Shown here piece by piece: positions 44,371-52,878 of a DNA stretch of 64,000 nt (its first letter is position 1; every line of letters starts with the position of its first letter). Source of the DNA: Halothiobacillus sp. (lineage in GTDB: Bacteria; Pseudomonadota; Gammaproteobacteria; Halothiobacillales; Halothiobacillaceae); the NCBI GenBank assembly GCA_020061705.1, contig JAGUXT010000038.1:1-64000 (forward strand), given 5' to 3'. A program made the translations under genes and the position numbers. The notes under the pieces were generated by a model. That model searched no databases. It was not told where the DNA came from and saw only the letters and a program-made list of their open reading frames with translations.

Positions 44371-45138
44371 ATGATGAATCAGCATGCAAAAATCAAACGC
44401 CCGCTGGCCTGGGTTACTGGAGCCAGTAGTGGTATTGGTGCGGCCCTGGCAACGCAACTCGCTGACGCGGGTTGGCATGTTGTGGCTTCGGCGCGCACAT
44501 TGGAAGCATTAGATCGCTTAGCGGCCACACACCCCTCGATAACCCCCCTGCCCCTTGATGTCACCGATTTAGAGGCCGTGCGTTCCGCCGTAGCGCAAAT
44601 CCATCATCAGCATGGTGACATTGATGCCGCGGTTTTAAATGCAGGTGATTACAAGCCAATGGCCTTGGCCGATTTTGATGTCACTCTTTTTGAGCATTTG
44701 ATGCGGGTCAATTTTATGGGCGTGGTGCATGGTCTTGATGCCCTGCGTGAGCCGATGTGCCAGCGTGGCAGCGGGCAAATACTGATTACCGCGAGTGTGG
44801 CCGGTTATCGCGGCCTGCCGCTGGCGGCGGCGTATGGCGCGACCAAGGCGGCACTCATCAATATGGCCGAAGCCTTGCAGCCGGAATTTAAGGCGAGTGG
44901 GGTGCATTTGCGCGTGGTGAATCCGGGCTTTGTACGCACTCCACTGACTGATCTGAATGACTTTGCGATGCCGGGAATGATCGAACCGCATGAAGCTGCG
45001 CAAGCCATTTTGCGCGACCTGCATAAAACCAACTTTGAAATCAGCTTTCCCACAGGATTTGTGTTTGTAATGAAACGCTTGCGGAATCTACCTTATGCAT
45101 TGTTTTTTCCACTGATTCGCTGGATAACCAAAAAATGA
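44371..45138 (+). CDS. Short-chain dehydrogenase/reductase (light cluster)
   Basis: A 255-residue classical SDR. The cofactor motif is WVTGASSGIGAALATQL, the catalytic Ser-Tyr-Lys set is in TASVAGYRGLPLAAAYGATKAAL, and NAG is intact. A hydrophobic C-terminal stretch (LPYALFFPLIRWITKK) may associate with the membrane. Homologues occur with LitR, CFA synthase and DUF1365 in light or singlet-oxygen regulons of other proteobacteria. ATG 44371 or 44374 are both possible. ATGA overlap couples it to the NTF2-like gene. Confidence 0.88.
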   Translation: MMNQHAKIKRPLAWVTGASSGIGAALATQLADAGWHVVASARTLEALDRLAATHPSITPLPLDVTDLEAVRSAVAQIHHQHGDIDAAVLNAGDYKPMALADFDVTLFEHLMRVNFMGVVHGLDALREPMCQRGSGQILITASVAGYRGLPLAAAYGATKAALINMAEALQPEFKASGVHLRVVNPGFVRTPLTDLNDFAMPGMIEPHEAAQAILRDLHKTNFEISFPTGFVFVMKRLRNLPYALFFPLIRWITKK

Positions 45139-45548
45139 GTATTGATACAGCTGTCGATCGTTATGCCGACTTTTTTCGCAATTTTTCACCGAGTGATCTT
45201 GATCGTTTTCACGACTTTTTTGCCGAAAATGCCCATTTTCGTGATCCGTTTAATGATGTTTATGGCGTGGCTGCGATACGCAAGGTATTTGCGCACATGT
45301 ATCAGCAGTGTGCTCAACCGCGTTTTGAGGTGAATGACTACGCAATATCGGGTCAGGTGGCTTATCTGCACTGGCGATTTAACTGCGATGAAGGACTTGT
45401 TATCGACGGCCTGAGTAAGGTGGTTTTTGACGAGCGAGGCATGGTGCTTGAACACCTGGATTATTGGGATGCCGTTGCGCAGGTTTACCAGCGTATCCCA
45501 CTGCTTGGTTCAATCTTGCGCATTATCCGGCGCAAACTCGCCGCATAA
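45135..45548 (+). CDS. NTF2-like / SnoaL family protein (light cluster)
   Basis: A 137-residue alpha+beta cone-fold protein. FFAENAHFRDPFNDVYG and LHWRFNCDEGLVIDGLSKVVFDERG are typical of SnoaL-type nuclear transport factor 2-like proteins that accompany SDR genes in LitR/ChrR-type clusters. A basic, hydrophobic C-terminus (IPLLGSILRIIRRKLAA) is notable. It overlaps the SDR stop by 4 bp. Enzymatic activity is not known. Its end lies 9 bp from the convergent chalcone isomerase-like gene. Confidence 0.8.
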   Translation: MSIDTAVDRYADFFRNFSPSDLDRFHDFFAENAHFRDPFNDVYGVAAIRKVFAHMYQQCAQPRFEVNDYAISGQVAYLHWRFNCDEGLVIDGLSKVVFDERGMVLEHLDYWDAVAQVYQRIPLLGSILRIIRRKLAA

Positions 45549-45557
45549 CCGAGCTAA

Positions 45558-46094
45558 TTAATCCGCTTTATTGCCGAGCAATGCCAGACGAAGCTCAGGC
45601 GATAAGCATGCTTCACCAAGCCATATTCCAAAATACATTTCAGCCAAACGCGCATCACCACCCTGCCACACAGCTTGATCGTTAAGACTGAGAGTTACTC
45701 CCCGGGTCGGTCGATAATCCAAAGTGTAAACATCACCCTCGTTTACATCACGCATGGCGGCATGCAATTGGTCGAGTTGGTTTTTCCTGCTTTTCAATAC
45801 CTCGTCAGGCCATTGTTTTTGCAGTGTGCTCCATGCCGCCAGTTCAATATCACTGCGTTTGATTGCCAGCTTGTAGCGCAAGCTTAGTCGGCGGCTAGTT
45901 TCACCCTGCAGCGCAGCAGCGGCTGCAATACCGGGCGGCAAATACAAACGCGCTTCGTAAACCTCAAACAATAGATAATTGGCCGTGCCTTGACCGCGCA
46001 AGGTCAAGGCATCGTTGACAGGCTTGCTGCCTGATTCAGCCTGCACGGGTAAGGCAAGGCCGAATATCACGCCAAATATAAAAATAATTTTCAT
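45558..46094 (-). CDS. Secreted chalcone isomerase-like protein
   Basis: A 178-residue protein with a signal peptide (MKIIFIFGVIFGLALPVQA) and the bacterial chalcone isomerase-like fold (LRGQGTANYLLFEVYEARLYLP, YFGIWLGEACLSPELRLALLG). Bacterial members bind fatty acids or are of unknown activity; no flavonoid pathway is expected. Last gene of the FAD oxidase-DUF1365-CFA-DUF3833 operon, 11 bp after its neighbour. Confidence 0.85.
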   Translation of the reverse strand: MKIIFIFGVIFGLALPVQAESGSKPVNDALTLRGQGTANYLLFEVYEARLYLPPGIAAAAALQGETSRRLSLRYKLAIKRSDIELAAWSTLQKQWPDEVLKSRKNQLDQLHAAMRDVNEGDVYTLDYRPTRGVTLSLNDQAVWQGGDARLAEMYFGIWLGEACLSPELRLALLGNKAD

Positions 46095-46105
46095 CTTTGC
46101 GTCAC

Positions 46106-46642
46106 CTATTCAATCACCTTGGATTTACGCTGAAAAAACAAGGTAACCTGTCCCACCCCGAAACCAAACTTGCTGACTTTGGCGCGATTAAGTAAAACCT
46201 CATCGGGTTGCAGCAGCATCCAATCGTCAAAATCAACGGCAATCGTGCCGTCTCCGAAAGGTAATTCCAGTTTATAACGCCAATTCAAGGCCTGACCACG
46301 TTGTACACCCTCGGCCACACCAATCACATCCCCCGCGCGACCTTCATAACGCCCATCGTCCAACTTGCGAATCCGCCAAGTGCGGGTTTGCCTTTCACCA
46401 TCGTCATAAACGAACGATTCATCTAGCACAAACTCGCCGTCCTGATGGTAACCATGAGTATCCACGGTGAATTGACGCTTGATATTGCCTGAACCATCTT
46501 CAAACATGCCCCAGGCACGGGTATGGCCGCTGAAATAACTCTCCAAATCGAAAACAGGTGTCGTTTTGGCAAAGTCATCAATTTTCATGGTTGTGCATCC
46601 TCCAAGGGCGAGTAAAACAAGTCCGATAAGTAAAGCACGCAT
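46106..46642 (-). CDS. DUF3833 lipoprotein
   Basis: A 178-residue lipoprotein with lipobox ALGGCTTM. The mature domain (DLESYFSGHTRAWGMFEDGSG, WRIRKLDDGRYEGRAGDVIG) is DUF3833, a lipocalin-like family found almost only with CFA synthase and DUF1365 genes in light-response clusters. The start at 46642 (MRALLIGL) was chosen because the longer frame has no signal peptide. It lies 19 bp downstream of the CFA synthase gene. Confidence 0.88.
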   Translation of the reverse strand: MRALLIGLVLLALGGCTTMKIDDFAKTTPVFDLESYFSGHTRAWGMFEDGSGNIKRQFTVDTHGYHQDGEFVLDESFVYDDGERQTRTWRIRKLDDGRYEGRAGDVIGVAEGVQRGQALNWRYKLELPFGDGTIAVDFDDWMLLQPDEVLLNRAKVSKFGFGVGQVTLFFQRKSKVIE

Positions 46643-46661
46643 CAAAAATACCTCCCTAACA

Positions 46662-47882
46662 TCAGGCCGGTTTCTCCAGCACAATTTGCAGTAAATTGAC
46701 CCGACCCGCGCGGAAAGCGGCCTCACAGTAGGCGAGGTAGTACGACCACATACGACAAAAGCGCGGGTCATAACCTAGGGCAGTAATGTCTGTGTTTTTT
46801 GCCTCGAACGCTTCACGCCAAAGTGCCAGGGTACGGGCGTAGTCCAGGCCAAATAAGGCCTGATCTCGTACCTGTAAACCTGCCGCCTGCGCGCCTTGCA
46901 CAAACAGGTTTTGGGTGGGCAACATGCCGCCGGGAAAGATGTACAACTGTATATAATCAGGCTCACGGCGATAGCGCGGGTAGTCGGCTTCGTCAATCAC
47001 AATGACCTGAATCACTGCGCGTCCACCGGGGGCAAGTCGTCGATAAACGCTCTGGAAATAGCTTGGCCAGTATTTTTCACCCACGGCCTCAAACATTTCG
47101 ATCGAGACGATATGGTCAAATTCGCCGCTTTGATCTCGATAGTCCGTGAGTGAAAAGTTGACCTGAGCCGCTAATCCCGCTTCGTGCACGCGCTGTTCAC
47201 TCCATTTGAGCTGTTCCTGCGACAAGGTTATACTGGTGGTCTGAAATCCCCGCCGCGCGGCGTGCTCCGAAAAGCCACCCCAACCGCAACCAATTTCGAG
47301 AATATGTTGCCCCGGTTTGGCGTCCAACAAGCCTAGAAGACGGGCATATTTTGCCTCTTGAGCCTGTGCAAGACTGGCTTCTGGATGAGTGAACAGCGCA
47401 CTGGAGTAACTCATGCTCTCATCAAGCCAGAGCCGGTAGAAATCGTTACCCAAGTCATAGTGCGCTGCGATATTTTTGCGGCTGCCACGCTTACTGTTGG
47501 GGCGGCGCAAATGTTGCAAGCGGTGCAGTTGACGTAAAAACCAATGGGGTCGTAATTGCGCTTCCATGGCATCCATATTCAGTGCGCCCAAATACAATAG
47601 CTTGGCAACATCAGGACTCGACCAATCGCCCTCATGAAAGCCCTCGGCGAAACCAATCACCCCGCCACGCAATACGCGCTGCAAAAGTTGTGCAGGATGG
47701 TGCAGATTCCAATGCGCGTGCGGGCCATCGTGCCGGCCATGCAAGTGCAGGCTGGGGGCATGGTCGAAATGAATACTCAGGTGCCCATACGCAAGATCGC
47801 GCAAAAAATGTTTCAGACCTTGCGCCGCCAAGGGGAGATGCTGGGCGGGCAGATTCAGATTTTTGGTGTGTTCTGCTTGCAT
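46662..47882 (-). CDS. Cyclopropane-fatty-acyl-phospholipid synthase family protein
   Basis: A 406-residue SAM-dependent methyltransferase acting on unsaturated acyl chains in membrane phospholipids. SAM-binding motif: ILEIGCGWGGFSEHAAR; others are SYSSALF, QELLKWSEQRV-like LSQEQLKWSEQRV, and IVSIEMFEAVGEKYW. An N-terminal helical lipid-binding domain of about 110 residues precedes it. In Rhodobacter the homologue in the sigmaE-ChrR regulon makes furan fatty acid precursors (recollection). It overlaps DUF1365 by 28 bp. Confidence 0.92.
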   Translation of the reverse strand: MQAEHTKNLNLPAQHLPLAAQGLKHFLRDLAYGHLSIHFDHAPSLHLHGRHDGPHAHWNLHHPAQLLQRVLRGGVIGFAEGFHEGDWSSPDVAKLLYLGALNMDAMEAQLRPHWFLRQLHRLQHLRRPNSKRGSRKNIAAHYDLGNDFYRLWLDESMSYSSALFTHPEASLAQAQEAKYARLLGLLDAKPGQHILEIGCGWGGFSEHAARRGFQTTSITLSQEQLKWSEQRVHEAGLAAQVNFSLTDYRDQSGEFDHIVSIEMFEAVGEKYWPSYFQSVYRRLAPGGRAVIQVIVIDEADYPRYRREPDYIQLYIFPGGMLPTQNLFVQGAQAAGLQVRDQALFGLDYARTLALWREAFEAKNTDITALGYDPRFCRMWSYYLAYCEAAFRAGRVNLLQIVLEKPA

Positions 47883-48661
47883 ACGCTGCTGTCTTTTTCA
47901 GGGTGTGGTGGTGCGGGAAATAATCGTGCGCCCTTGAGCCAAATTTTGAGCGCCTGCCAATGGATGAGGGTGATGACCTTGAGGGTCAAAAAAGGGATGC
48001 GTAAACACTGCTTGAGCAGATTGCCATCCGTAAGCGGCTGTTGATGCGCTACATGTGTGGCGACCAGGAGACGCTTATCCCCTTCGGTTTCAAGGATATG
48101 CACCACGAGCCGCTCATCCGGCGGCAAAAAGCGGAAGTGATAGCGCATCGGCATATCGATGAACGGCGAGACATGAAACACCTTGTCGGCCTGAGCCTCG
48201 AATGGCCAAGCCAGCGCCTCGCCCTGGTTATGCAGAATGTAGTGGTGCCACTGGCCAAAGGTGTTGCTTACCGTACATACGATGGCGATCATGTCTCCCG
48301 CCTGATCTTCGCAATACCACGTCGTCATCGGGTTGAACTGGTAACCCAAAATTCGCGGATACGCATTAATACGTGCGCGCCCAAGAGGCACGTTGACTCC
48401 GGCCTGGAACAGCGCCTGCTCCAACCACGGCCGCAATGCTTGAGAACTGTGCGCACCATGATCGCGATCGTAGAAACTGAGTAAATTAAAGCGGTTATGT
48501 GAAAGCAGACGGTTATTTGGAAAGCCTGCTTCAATATCTTCCAAATCAAGCAGCACGCTGAAAACACTGTAATTAAAGCGATAAGCCAGCGGATAAAAAC
48601 GCTGGTGCATGACGTCGCCGACGTAAAGCGCCGACGCTGTGGCTGTGGCAGCGCTATTCAT
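47855..48661 (-). CDS. DUF1365 family protein
   Basis: A 268-residue member of DUF1365, which nearly always sits between an FAD oxidoreductase and a CFA synthase. Motifs: LYVGDVMHQRFYPLAYRFNY, NPMTTWYC, VCTVSNTFGQWHHYIL and KVFHVSPFIDM. The start at 48661 overlaps the FAD oxidase stop (ATGA). Probable role in the same lipid modification as the neighbouring enzymes; biochemical function unproven. Confidence 0.92.
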   Translation of the reverse strand: MNSAATATASALYVGDVMHQRFYPLAYRFNYSVFSVLLDLEDIEAGFPNNRLLSHNRFNLLSFYDRDHGAHSSQALRPWLEQALFQAGVNVPLGRARINAYPRILGYQFNPMTTWYCEDQAGDMIAIVCTVSNTFGQWHHYILHNQGEALAWPFEAQADKVFHVSPFIDMPMRYHFRFLPPDERLVVHILETEGDKRLLVATHVAHQQPLTDGNLLKQCLRIPFLTLKVITLIHWQALKIWLKGARLFPAPPHPEKDSSVCKQNTPKI

Positions 48662-49971
48662 GCCTGAACCCAAGGTGGCTGAATATCAAAATGAGCCGCC
48701 AGATCGACGGCCGAGCGCAGCGCGTCTTCGTGAAACCCGTAGCCAAAATAACTGCCGCAATACCAACTTTGACGATGCCCCTGAAGCTCGCGCATACGTG
48801 TTTGTGCCTGCATGGCCGCCGCATCAAAAACAGGATGGTGATAAACATAACGACCAATCACTTTGTCCTTGGCCGGAGGGTTCGGCGGATTAAGAGTGAC
48901 AAAATAATCGGTGGAGGTATCCAGTTTCTGCAGACAGTTCATCCAATAACTCACCGCCACACGCTCGGTGCTTTGAGTGCTTGCGTCGGCGGAATAGCCA
49001 AGGTAATTCCAGGACGACCATACCTTTTTCATGCGTGGCATCAGCGCCGTGTCGGCATGCAGCCAGGCGATATTTTCCTGATACTCAAACGCCCCCAACA
49101 GCTCGTTTTCCTTAACATCCGGGCTATCCAGCATGGCAAGAGCCTGATCGGCATGACAGGCAAACACCACCGCATCAAAACGGGTAGATTCATTGTTTAT
49201 GTAAACACCATCTTCGCGCCGTGCGACATGCTCAACCGGGCTATTGAGCCGCAATTCAAACCGCCCGGAAGCCAGAAATTGATCAACATAACTGCGGCTG
49301 CCGTTTACAACCGTTCGCCACAGCGGGCGGTCGATCAAATTGAGCAGGCCATGATTGTTGAAAAAGCGCGCAAAGCTCAAAAAAGGAAAGCGCAGCATGG
49401 TCTCCGTTGGACATGACCAAATCGCGGCGGCCATGGGCAAAAGATAATGATGCCTAAACGCAAGGTTGAAGTGATGTCGATCCAGCATATCCCCCAGGGA
49501 CTCAGCATGTGCCGTAACAGCCGTTGGCTCATATTCGTCCAACGCCTTCTTGGCAAGCCGGTTAAAGCGCAAAATATCCGAAGCCATGCCCAAAAAGGCA
49601 GGACGTAATAGATTGGCTCGCTGGGCGAACAAGGTGTCCAGGCTATTGCCCGCGTATTCCAGCCGACCATGATCAAGTGAAACCGCAAAGCTCATTTCGC
49701 TTTCCTGGGTACTCACGCCCAAGTGCCGAAAGAGCGCACTCAAATGCGGGTAATTGGGTTCGTTGTACACAATGAATCCCGTGTCCACGGCAAGCTCACG
49801 TACTGCTGCGCCCTCGCCTTCCCGTACGGTGATCGTGTGTGTGTGACCGCCGGGATAGTCGTTCGCTTCAAACAGTGTGACCCGATGGCGCGAGCCCAGC
49901 ATCCATGCGGCTGAAAGACCGGCAACGCCCGCGCCAATCACGGCAATATTTAATAATGGCTTGGAACTCAT
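48658..49971 (-). CDS. FAD-dependent amine oxidase-like oxidoreductase
   Basis: A 437-residue flavoprotein. The FAD dinucleotide motif is IAVIGAGVAGLSAAWML with the GG motif YPGGHTHT. Homologues precede DUF1365 and CFA synthase in light and singlet-oxygen regulons and may desaturate methylated fatty acids (as proposed for UfaD-type enzymes). The start is ATG 49971 (MSSKPLLN); a GTG frame reaching 50016 overlaps the operator. First gene of a five-gene operon running to 45558. Confidence 0.9.
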   Translation of the reverse strand: MSSKPLLNIAVIGAGVAGLSAAWMLGSRHRVTLFEANDYPGGHTHTITVREGEGAAVRELAVDTGFIVYNEPNYPHLSALFRHLGVSTQESEMSFAVSLDHGRLEYAGNSLDTLFAQRANLLRPAFLGMASDILRFNRLAKKALDEYEPTAVTAHAESLGDMLDRHHFNLAFRHHYLLPMAAAIWSCPTETMLRFPFLSFARFFNNHGLLNLIDRPLWRTVVNGSRSYVDQFLASGRFELRLNSPVEHVARREDGVYINNESTRFDAVVFACHADQALAMLDSPDVKENELLGAFEYQENIAWLHADTALMPRMKKVWSSWNYLGYSADASTQSTERVAVSYWMNCLQKLDTSTDYFVTLNPPNPPAKDKVIGRYVYHHPVFDAAAMQAQTRMRELQGHRQSWYCGSYFGYGFHEDALRSAVDLAAHFDIQPPWVQA

Positions 49972-50000
49972 ACTGACCCAGTGTTGTCTGTTGAATGCGT

Positions 50001-50017
50001 TGTATAAGTTTTGCACA
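50001..50017. promoter_or_regulatory. LitR-type operator upstream of the FAD oxidase operon
   Basis: TGTATAAGTTTTGCACA matches the perfect dyad at 44336 in 13 of 17 positions, with half-sites TGTATAA and TGTGCAA around a 3-bp spacer. It lies 30 bp before the FAD oxidase start and overlaps a possible minus-strand promoter (TTGTGT, 18 bp, TATACA), an arrangement suited to control by a MerR-type protein. Confidence 0.55.
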
Positions 50018-50098
50018 TATAATCACACAACTTCGCAACTTCCAACGCCCTTTTGCACACAATGACCCTATAAGTGCGAGTATTCAATCACCCAAGTC

Positions 50099-50115
50099 TA
50101 TGCAACTGTTGTGCA
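50099..50115. promoter_or_regulatory. LitR-type operator upstream of the aldo/keto reductase operon
   Basis: TATGCAACTGTTGTGCA has half-sites TATGCAA and TGCACAA around a 3-bp spacer and keeps the spacing and the CAA/TTG cores of the 44336 dyad. It lies 33 bp before the aldo/keto reductase start, in the same divergent gap as the 50001 site. Control by the LitR-like protein is inferred from similarity only. Confidence 0.5.
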
Positions 50116-50147
50116 TGGCGCTTTAGGCCACATAGAAGGATCGAAAT

Positions 50148-51182
50148 ATGCAGTATCGAAAACTGGGCTGGACGGACGTGAATATTTCCGCCATTGCCCT
50201 TGGCACCATGACTTTTGGCGAACAAAACACCGAGACCGAGGCTCACCGGCAGCTTGATATGGCTTTCGAACATGGTGTTAATTTCATTGATGTGGCGGAG
50301 ATGTACCCCGTGCCGCCGCGCGCCGAAACGCAAGGCTTAACCGAAACCTTTGTCGGGCATTGGCTGAGTCGCCAAGCGCGCGACAGGGTTTTTCTGGCCA
50401 CCAAAGTCACGGGACCATCACGCGGATTTGACTGGATTCGGGGTGGGCCACGCTTGAGTGTCGGGCACATGCGCGAAGCCTTGGAGGGCAGCCTGCGCCG
50501 CTTGAACACGGACTACATCGACCTTTACCAAATTCATTGGCCGGATCGTTATGTGCCCATGTTTGGTGAAAGCGCCTTCGATGCAAAACGCCTGCACGAA
50601 TGCACACCCGTCCTGCAACAGCTTGAAGTACTGGATGAATTTGTCCAATCCGGCAAGGTGCGTTATGTCGGCCTGAGCAATGAAACGGCCTGGGGGGTGA
50701 ACGAGTTCGTACGTCAGGCTGAAAAGCATGGTTTACCGCGTATCGCCTCCATACAAAACGCCTACAACCTGCTTAATCGCAGTTTTGAAAGCACCCTGGC
50801 CGAAACCTGCCATTACCTGAACGTGCCCTTGTTGGCCTATAGCCCGCTGGCCTTTAGTTGGTTGAGCGGTAAATCCTTTGATAAGAATTCCAACGGTGGT
50901 CGCTTGAAGCTTTATCCAAACTTCGGTCGACGTTATGCCAAAACCAACGTACCCGAAGCGACGGCGGAATACCTGCGTATTGCCTGCGAAGCCGGGCTTG
51001 ATCCGTCCCAGATGGCAATTGCCTATGTGCTGGAGCAAGGTTTTGTTGGCAGCGTGATTATTGGCGCAACTTCATTGACGCAATTAAAAAGCAATTTGGA
51101 CGCGCTGGACGTGCAGATTCCCAATCATGTACGTGGAAAAATCGACCTTGTACATCGGCGTTATCCTGATCCCGCACCATGA
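50148..51182 (+). CDS. Aldo/keto reductase (Tas-like)
   Basis: A 344-residue NADPH-dependent TIM-barrel reductase, Tas/YajO-like. Motifs: ALGTMTFGEQN at the start, the catalytic Asp-Tyr in FIDVAEMYP, Lys in FLATKVTG, His in YQIHWPDRY, and the cofactor region SVIIGATSLTQLKSNL. An AGAAGGA ribosome-binding site precedes ATG. Its stop overlaps the DUF3429-DUF2237 gene (ATGA). Position after a LitR-type dyad suggests it belongs to the light regulon. Confidence 0.92.
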   Translation: MQYRKLGWTDVNISAIALGTMTFGEQNTETEAHRQLDMAFEHGVNFIDVAEMYPVPPRAETQGLTETFVGHWLSRQARDRVFLATKVTGPSRGFDWIRGGPRLSVGHMREALEGSLRRLNTDYIDLYQIHWPDRYVPMFGESAFDAKRLHECTPVLQQLEVLDEFVQSGKVRYVGLSNETAWGVNEFVRQAEKHGLPRIASIQNAYNLLNRSFESTLAETCHYLNVPLLAYSPLAFSWLSGKSFDKNSNGGRLKLYPNFGRRYAKTNVPEATAEYLRIACEAGLDPSQMAIAYVLEQGFVGSVIIGATSLTQLKSNLDALDVQIPNHVRGKIDLVHRRYPDPAP

Positions 51183-52039
51183 GTAAGAGCTTCGAAGTAC
51201 ATGCATTACAGCGTCCCGCGCAACTCCTGAGTTGCAGCGGCACGTTTCCTGTTATTGGCTTGGCACTTGCCATGATTGTGATGCGCGAAGCTCCCGAGTG
51301 GATGATTCAGGCTCTGACCAGTTATGCCGCCATTATTTTGGGCTTTCTTGGCGGCATTCATTGGGGCATGGGTCTTCTGCTTCACCGCGTCGCCAGGCTG
51401 TATATCGCTGTATTGCCCGCGCTTTATGCGTGGGGTGTACTTCAGCTCCCATGGCCAGTATCTGGTTGGGCTCTCGCCTTGGGATTTTTACTCATGCTCG
51501 GTCTGGATTGGCGCAGTCAGGTTTTACCTGCATGGTATCGGCAACTTCGCCTCTCGGCCTCGGTCGTCGTCATCCTGAATCTTTGTGTCGCGGCATGGCT
51601 GGTGACTGCCACCGCACAATCCACTCCTCAATCATCCATCCATCCAACGCTCAATGAGACTGCCATAAACAAAAACGTCCTCGGTACGGCTTTGCAGTTG
51701 TGCAGTAGCAACCCGCGCACCGGCTTTTATCGCAATGGATTTTGTGAAACGGGTGCTGATGATGTAGGAACGCACACGGTGTGTGCCGTACTCACGCAAG
51801 ATTTTCTTGATTACACCCTCTCGCGCGGCAATGACCTCATCACCCCACGCCCGGACTACAACTTTCCAGGGCTTAATCCGGGGGAAGGCTGGTGTCTGTG
51901 CGCCTTGCGCTGGCAAGAGGCTCTGCGTGGCGGCTTCCCGCCAACGGTGGTTTTGGATGCGACCAACAAGAAGACGCTCGACCATGTGCAGCGCGAAGAC
52001 CTCGTGCGCCATGCCTGGCCACAGCTCCAGGGTGAGTAA
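51179..52039 (+). CDS. DUF3429-DUF2237 fusion protein
   Basis: A 286-residue single frame with two unrelated modules. Residues about 15-145 are a DUF3429 membrane domain of four or five helices (IILGFLGGIHWGMGL). Residues about 165-280 are DUF2237: KNVLGTALQLC, TGFYRNGFCETGADDVGTH, RGNDLITPRPDYNFPGL and WCLCALRWQEAL, with several conserved cysteines. The linker is Ser/Thr/Gln-rich. Both families are usually separate proteins. The fusion suggests a membrane-tethered DUF2237. It overlaps the AKR stop and is 3 bp from the next gene. Confidence 0.82.
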   Translation: MSKSFEVHALQRPAQLLSCSGTFPVIGLALAMIVMREAPEWMIQALTSYAAIILGFLGGIHWGMGLLLHRVARLYIAVLPALYAWGVLQLPWPVSGWALALGFLLMLGLDWRSQVLPAWYRQLRLSASVVVILNLCVAAWLVTATAQSTPQSSIHPTLNETAINKNVLGTALQLCSSNPRTGFYRNGFCETGADDVGTHTVCAVLTQDFLDYTLSRGNDLITPRPDYNFPGLNPGEGWCLCALRWQEALRGGFPPTVVLDATNKKTLDHVQREDLVRHAWPQLQGE

Positions 52040-52042
52040 TCC

Positions 52043-52804
52043 ATGAGCGAGAGCAATTTTGAACGCTTCATCGGCATTGATTATTCAGGTGCCAAAGCAC
52101 CCAATGAATCACTGTCAGGGCTGCGTGTATTCATGGCTTCGCGCCATGGTCATGCCGAAGAAATTCGTCCTGATGGGGCTCGTCACTGGACACGGCAACA
52201 GCTTTTTACGTGGTTGGCAGACGAGATAAGCCACGGACCGCGCAGCTTGATTGGCATCGACCATGGGTTCTCGTTCCCCAAAATCCATTTTCTACGCCAC
52301 GCACTCAAAAGCTGGCCTGAGATGCTGGCCGACTTTATCGCGCGCACCCCTACGCATGAACACAGTGTGGAAAACTTGCGCCAGCAACACCGGTTGCGCA
52401 TCGAATCATCCACCAGCTTGCGCCTTTGTGAAACCTGGACAAGCTCGGCCAAAAGCGTGTTTCAGTTTGATGTGCAAGGCTCGGTGGCCAAGTCCACCTA
52501 CGCAGGATTGCCCTGGCTGCATTTATTGCGCCAGCAGGCAAAGGACAAGCTCCATTGCTGGCCCTTCGATGGCTGGGACATTCCGCAACAAGGCAGCGTA
52601 ATTTGCGAGGTTTACCCATCGCTCTACAAATGCCGCTACCCACGCGCTGATCGCGGCAAGGATGCGCACGACGCATATGCCACCGCGCGCTGGATGCAGG
52701 ATATGCAACAACGCGATGTTTTATCCAACTATTTTCAGCCTCCATTGAGTGCCGAAGAGCGCGAGCTCGCCAGCCTTGAAGGCTGGATTCTGGGCGTGCG
52801 CTAA
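52043..52804 (+). CDS. DUF429-like RNase H-fold protein
   Basis: A 253-residue protein with an RNase H/actin-like start (FIGIDYSGAKAPNESL), a second acidic strand (SLIGIDHGFSFP), and EVYPSLYK and DAHDAYATARWM later, as in DUF429 proteins. The acidic residues resemble a nuclease site, but activity is unproven. The C-terminus ends ASLEGWILGVR, a common DUF429 ending. Third gene of the AKR operon. The following gene has its own 74-bp upstream gap. Confidence 0.75.
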   Translation: MSESNFERFIGIDYSGAKAPNESLSGLRVFMASRHGHAEEIRPDGARHWTRQQLFTWLADEISHGPRSLIGIDHGFSFPKIHFLRHALKSWPEMLADFIARTPTHEHSVENLRQQHRLRIESSTSLRLCETWTSSAKSVFQFDVQGSVAKSTYAGLPWLHLLRQQAKDKLHCWPFDGWDIPQQGSVICEVYPSLYKCRYPRADRGKDAHDAYATARWMQDMQQRDVLSNYFQPPLSAEERELASLEGWILGVR

Positions 52805-52878
52805 CCAACGCGAAATATTGTCCTTTGATACACCATGCAAGGCGTGTATTTTTCAATCAACTTACGGAGTACTTCATC

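Noticed and set aside
52834-52850. CATGCAAGGCGTGTATT as a fourth LitR-type operator before mipA
   Set aside because: Only the left half-site fits TGTRCAA well; overall 10 of 17 positions match the perfect dyad, so it was not listed as an operator.
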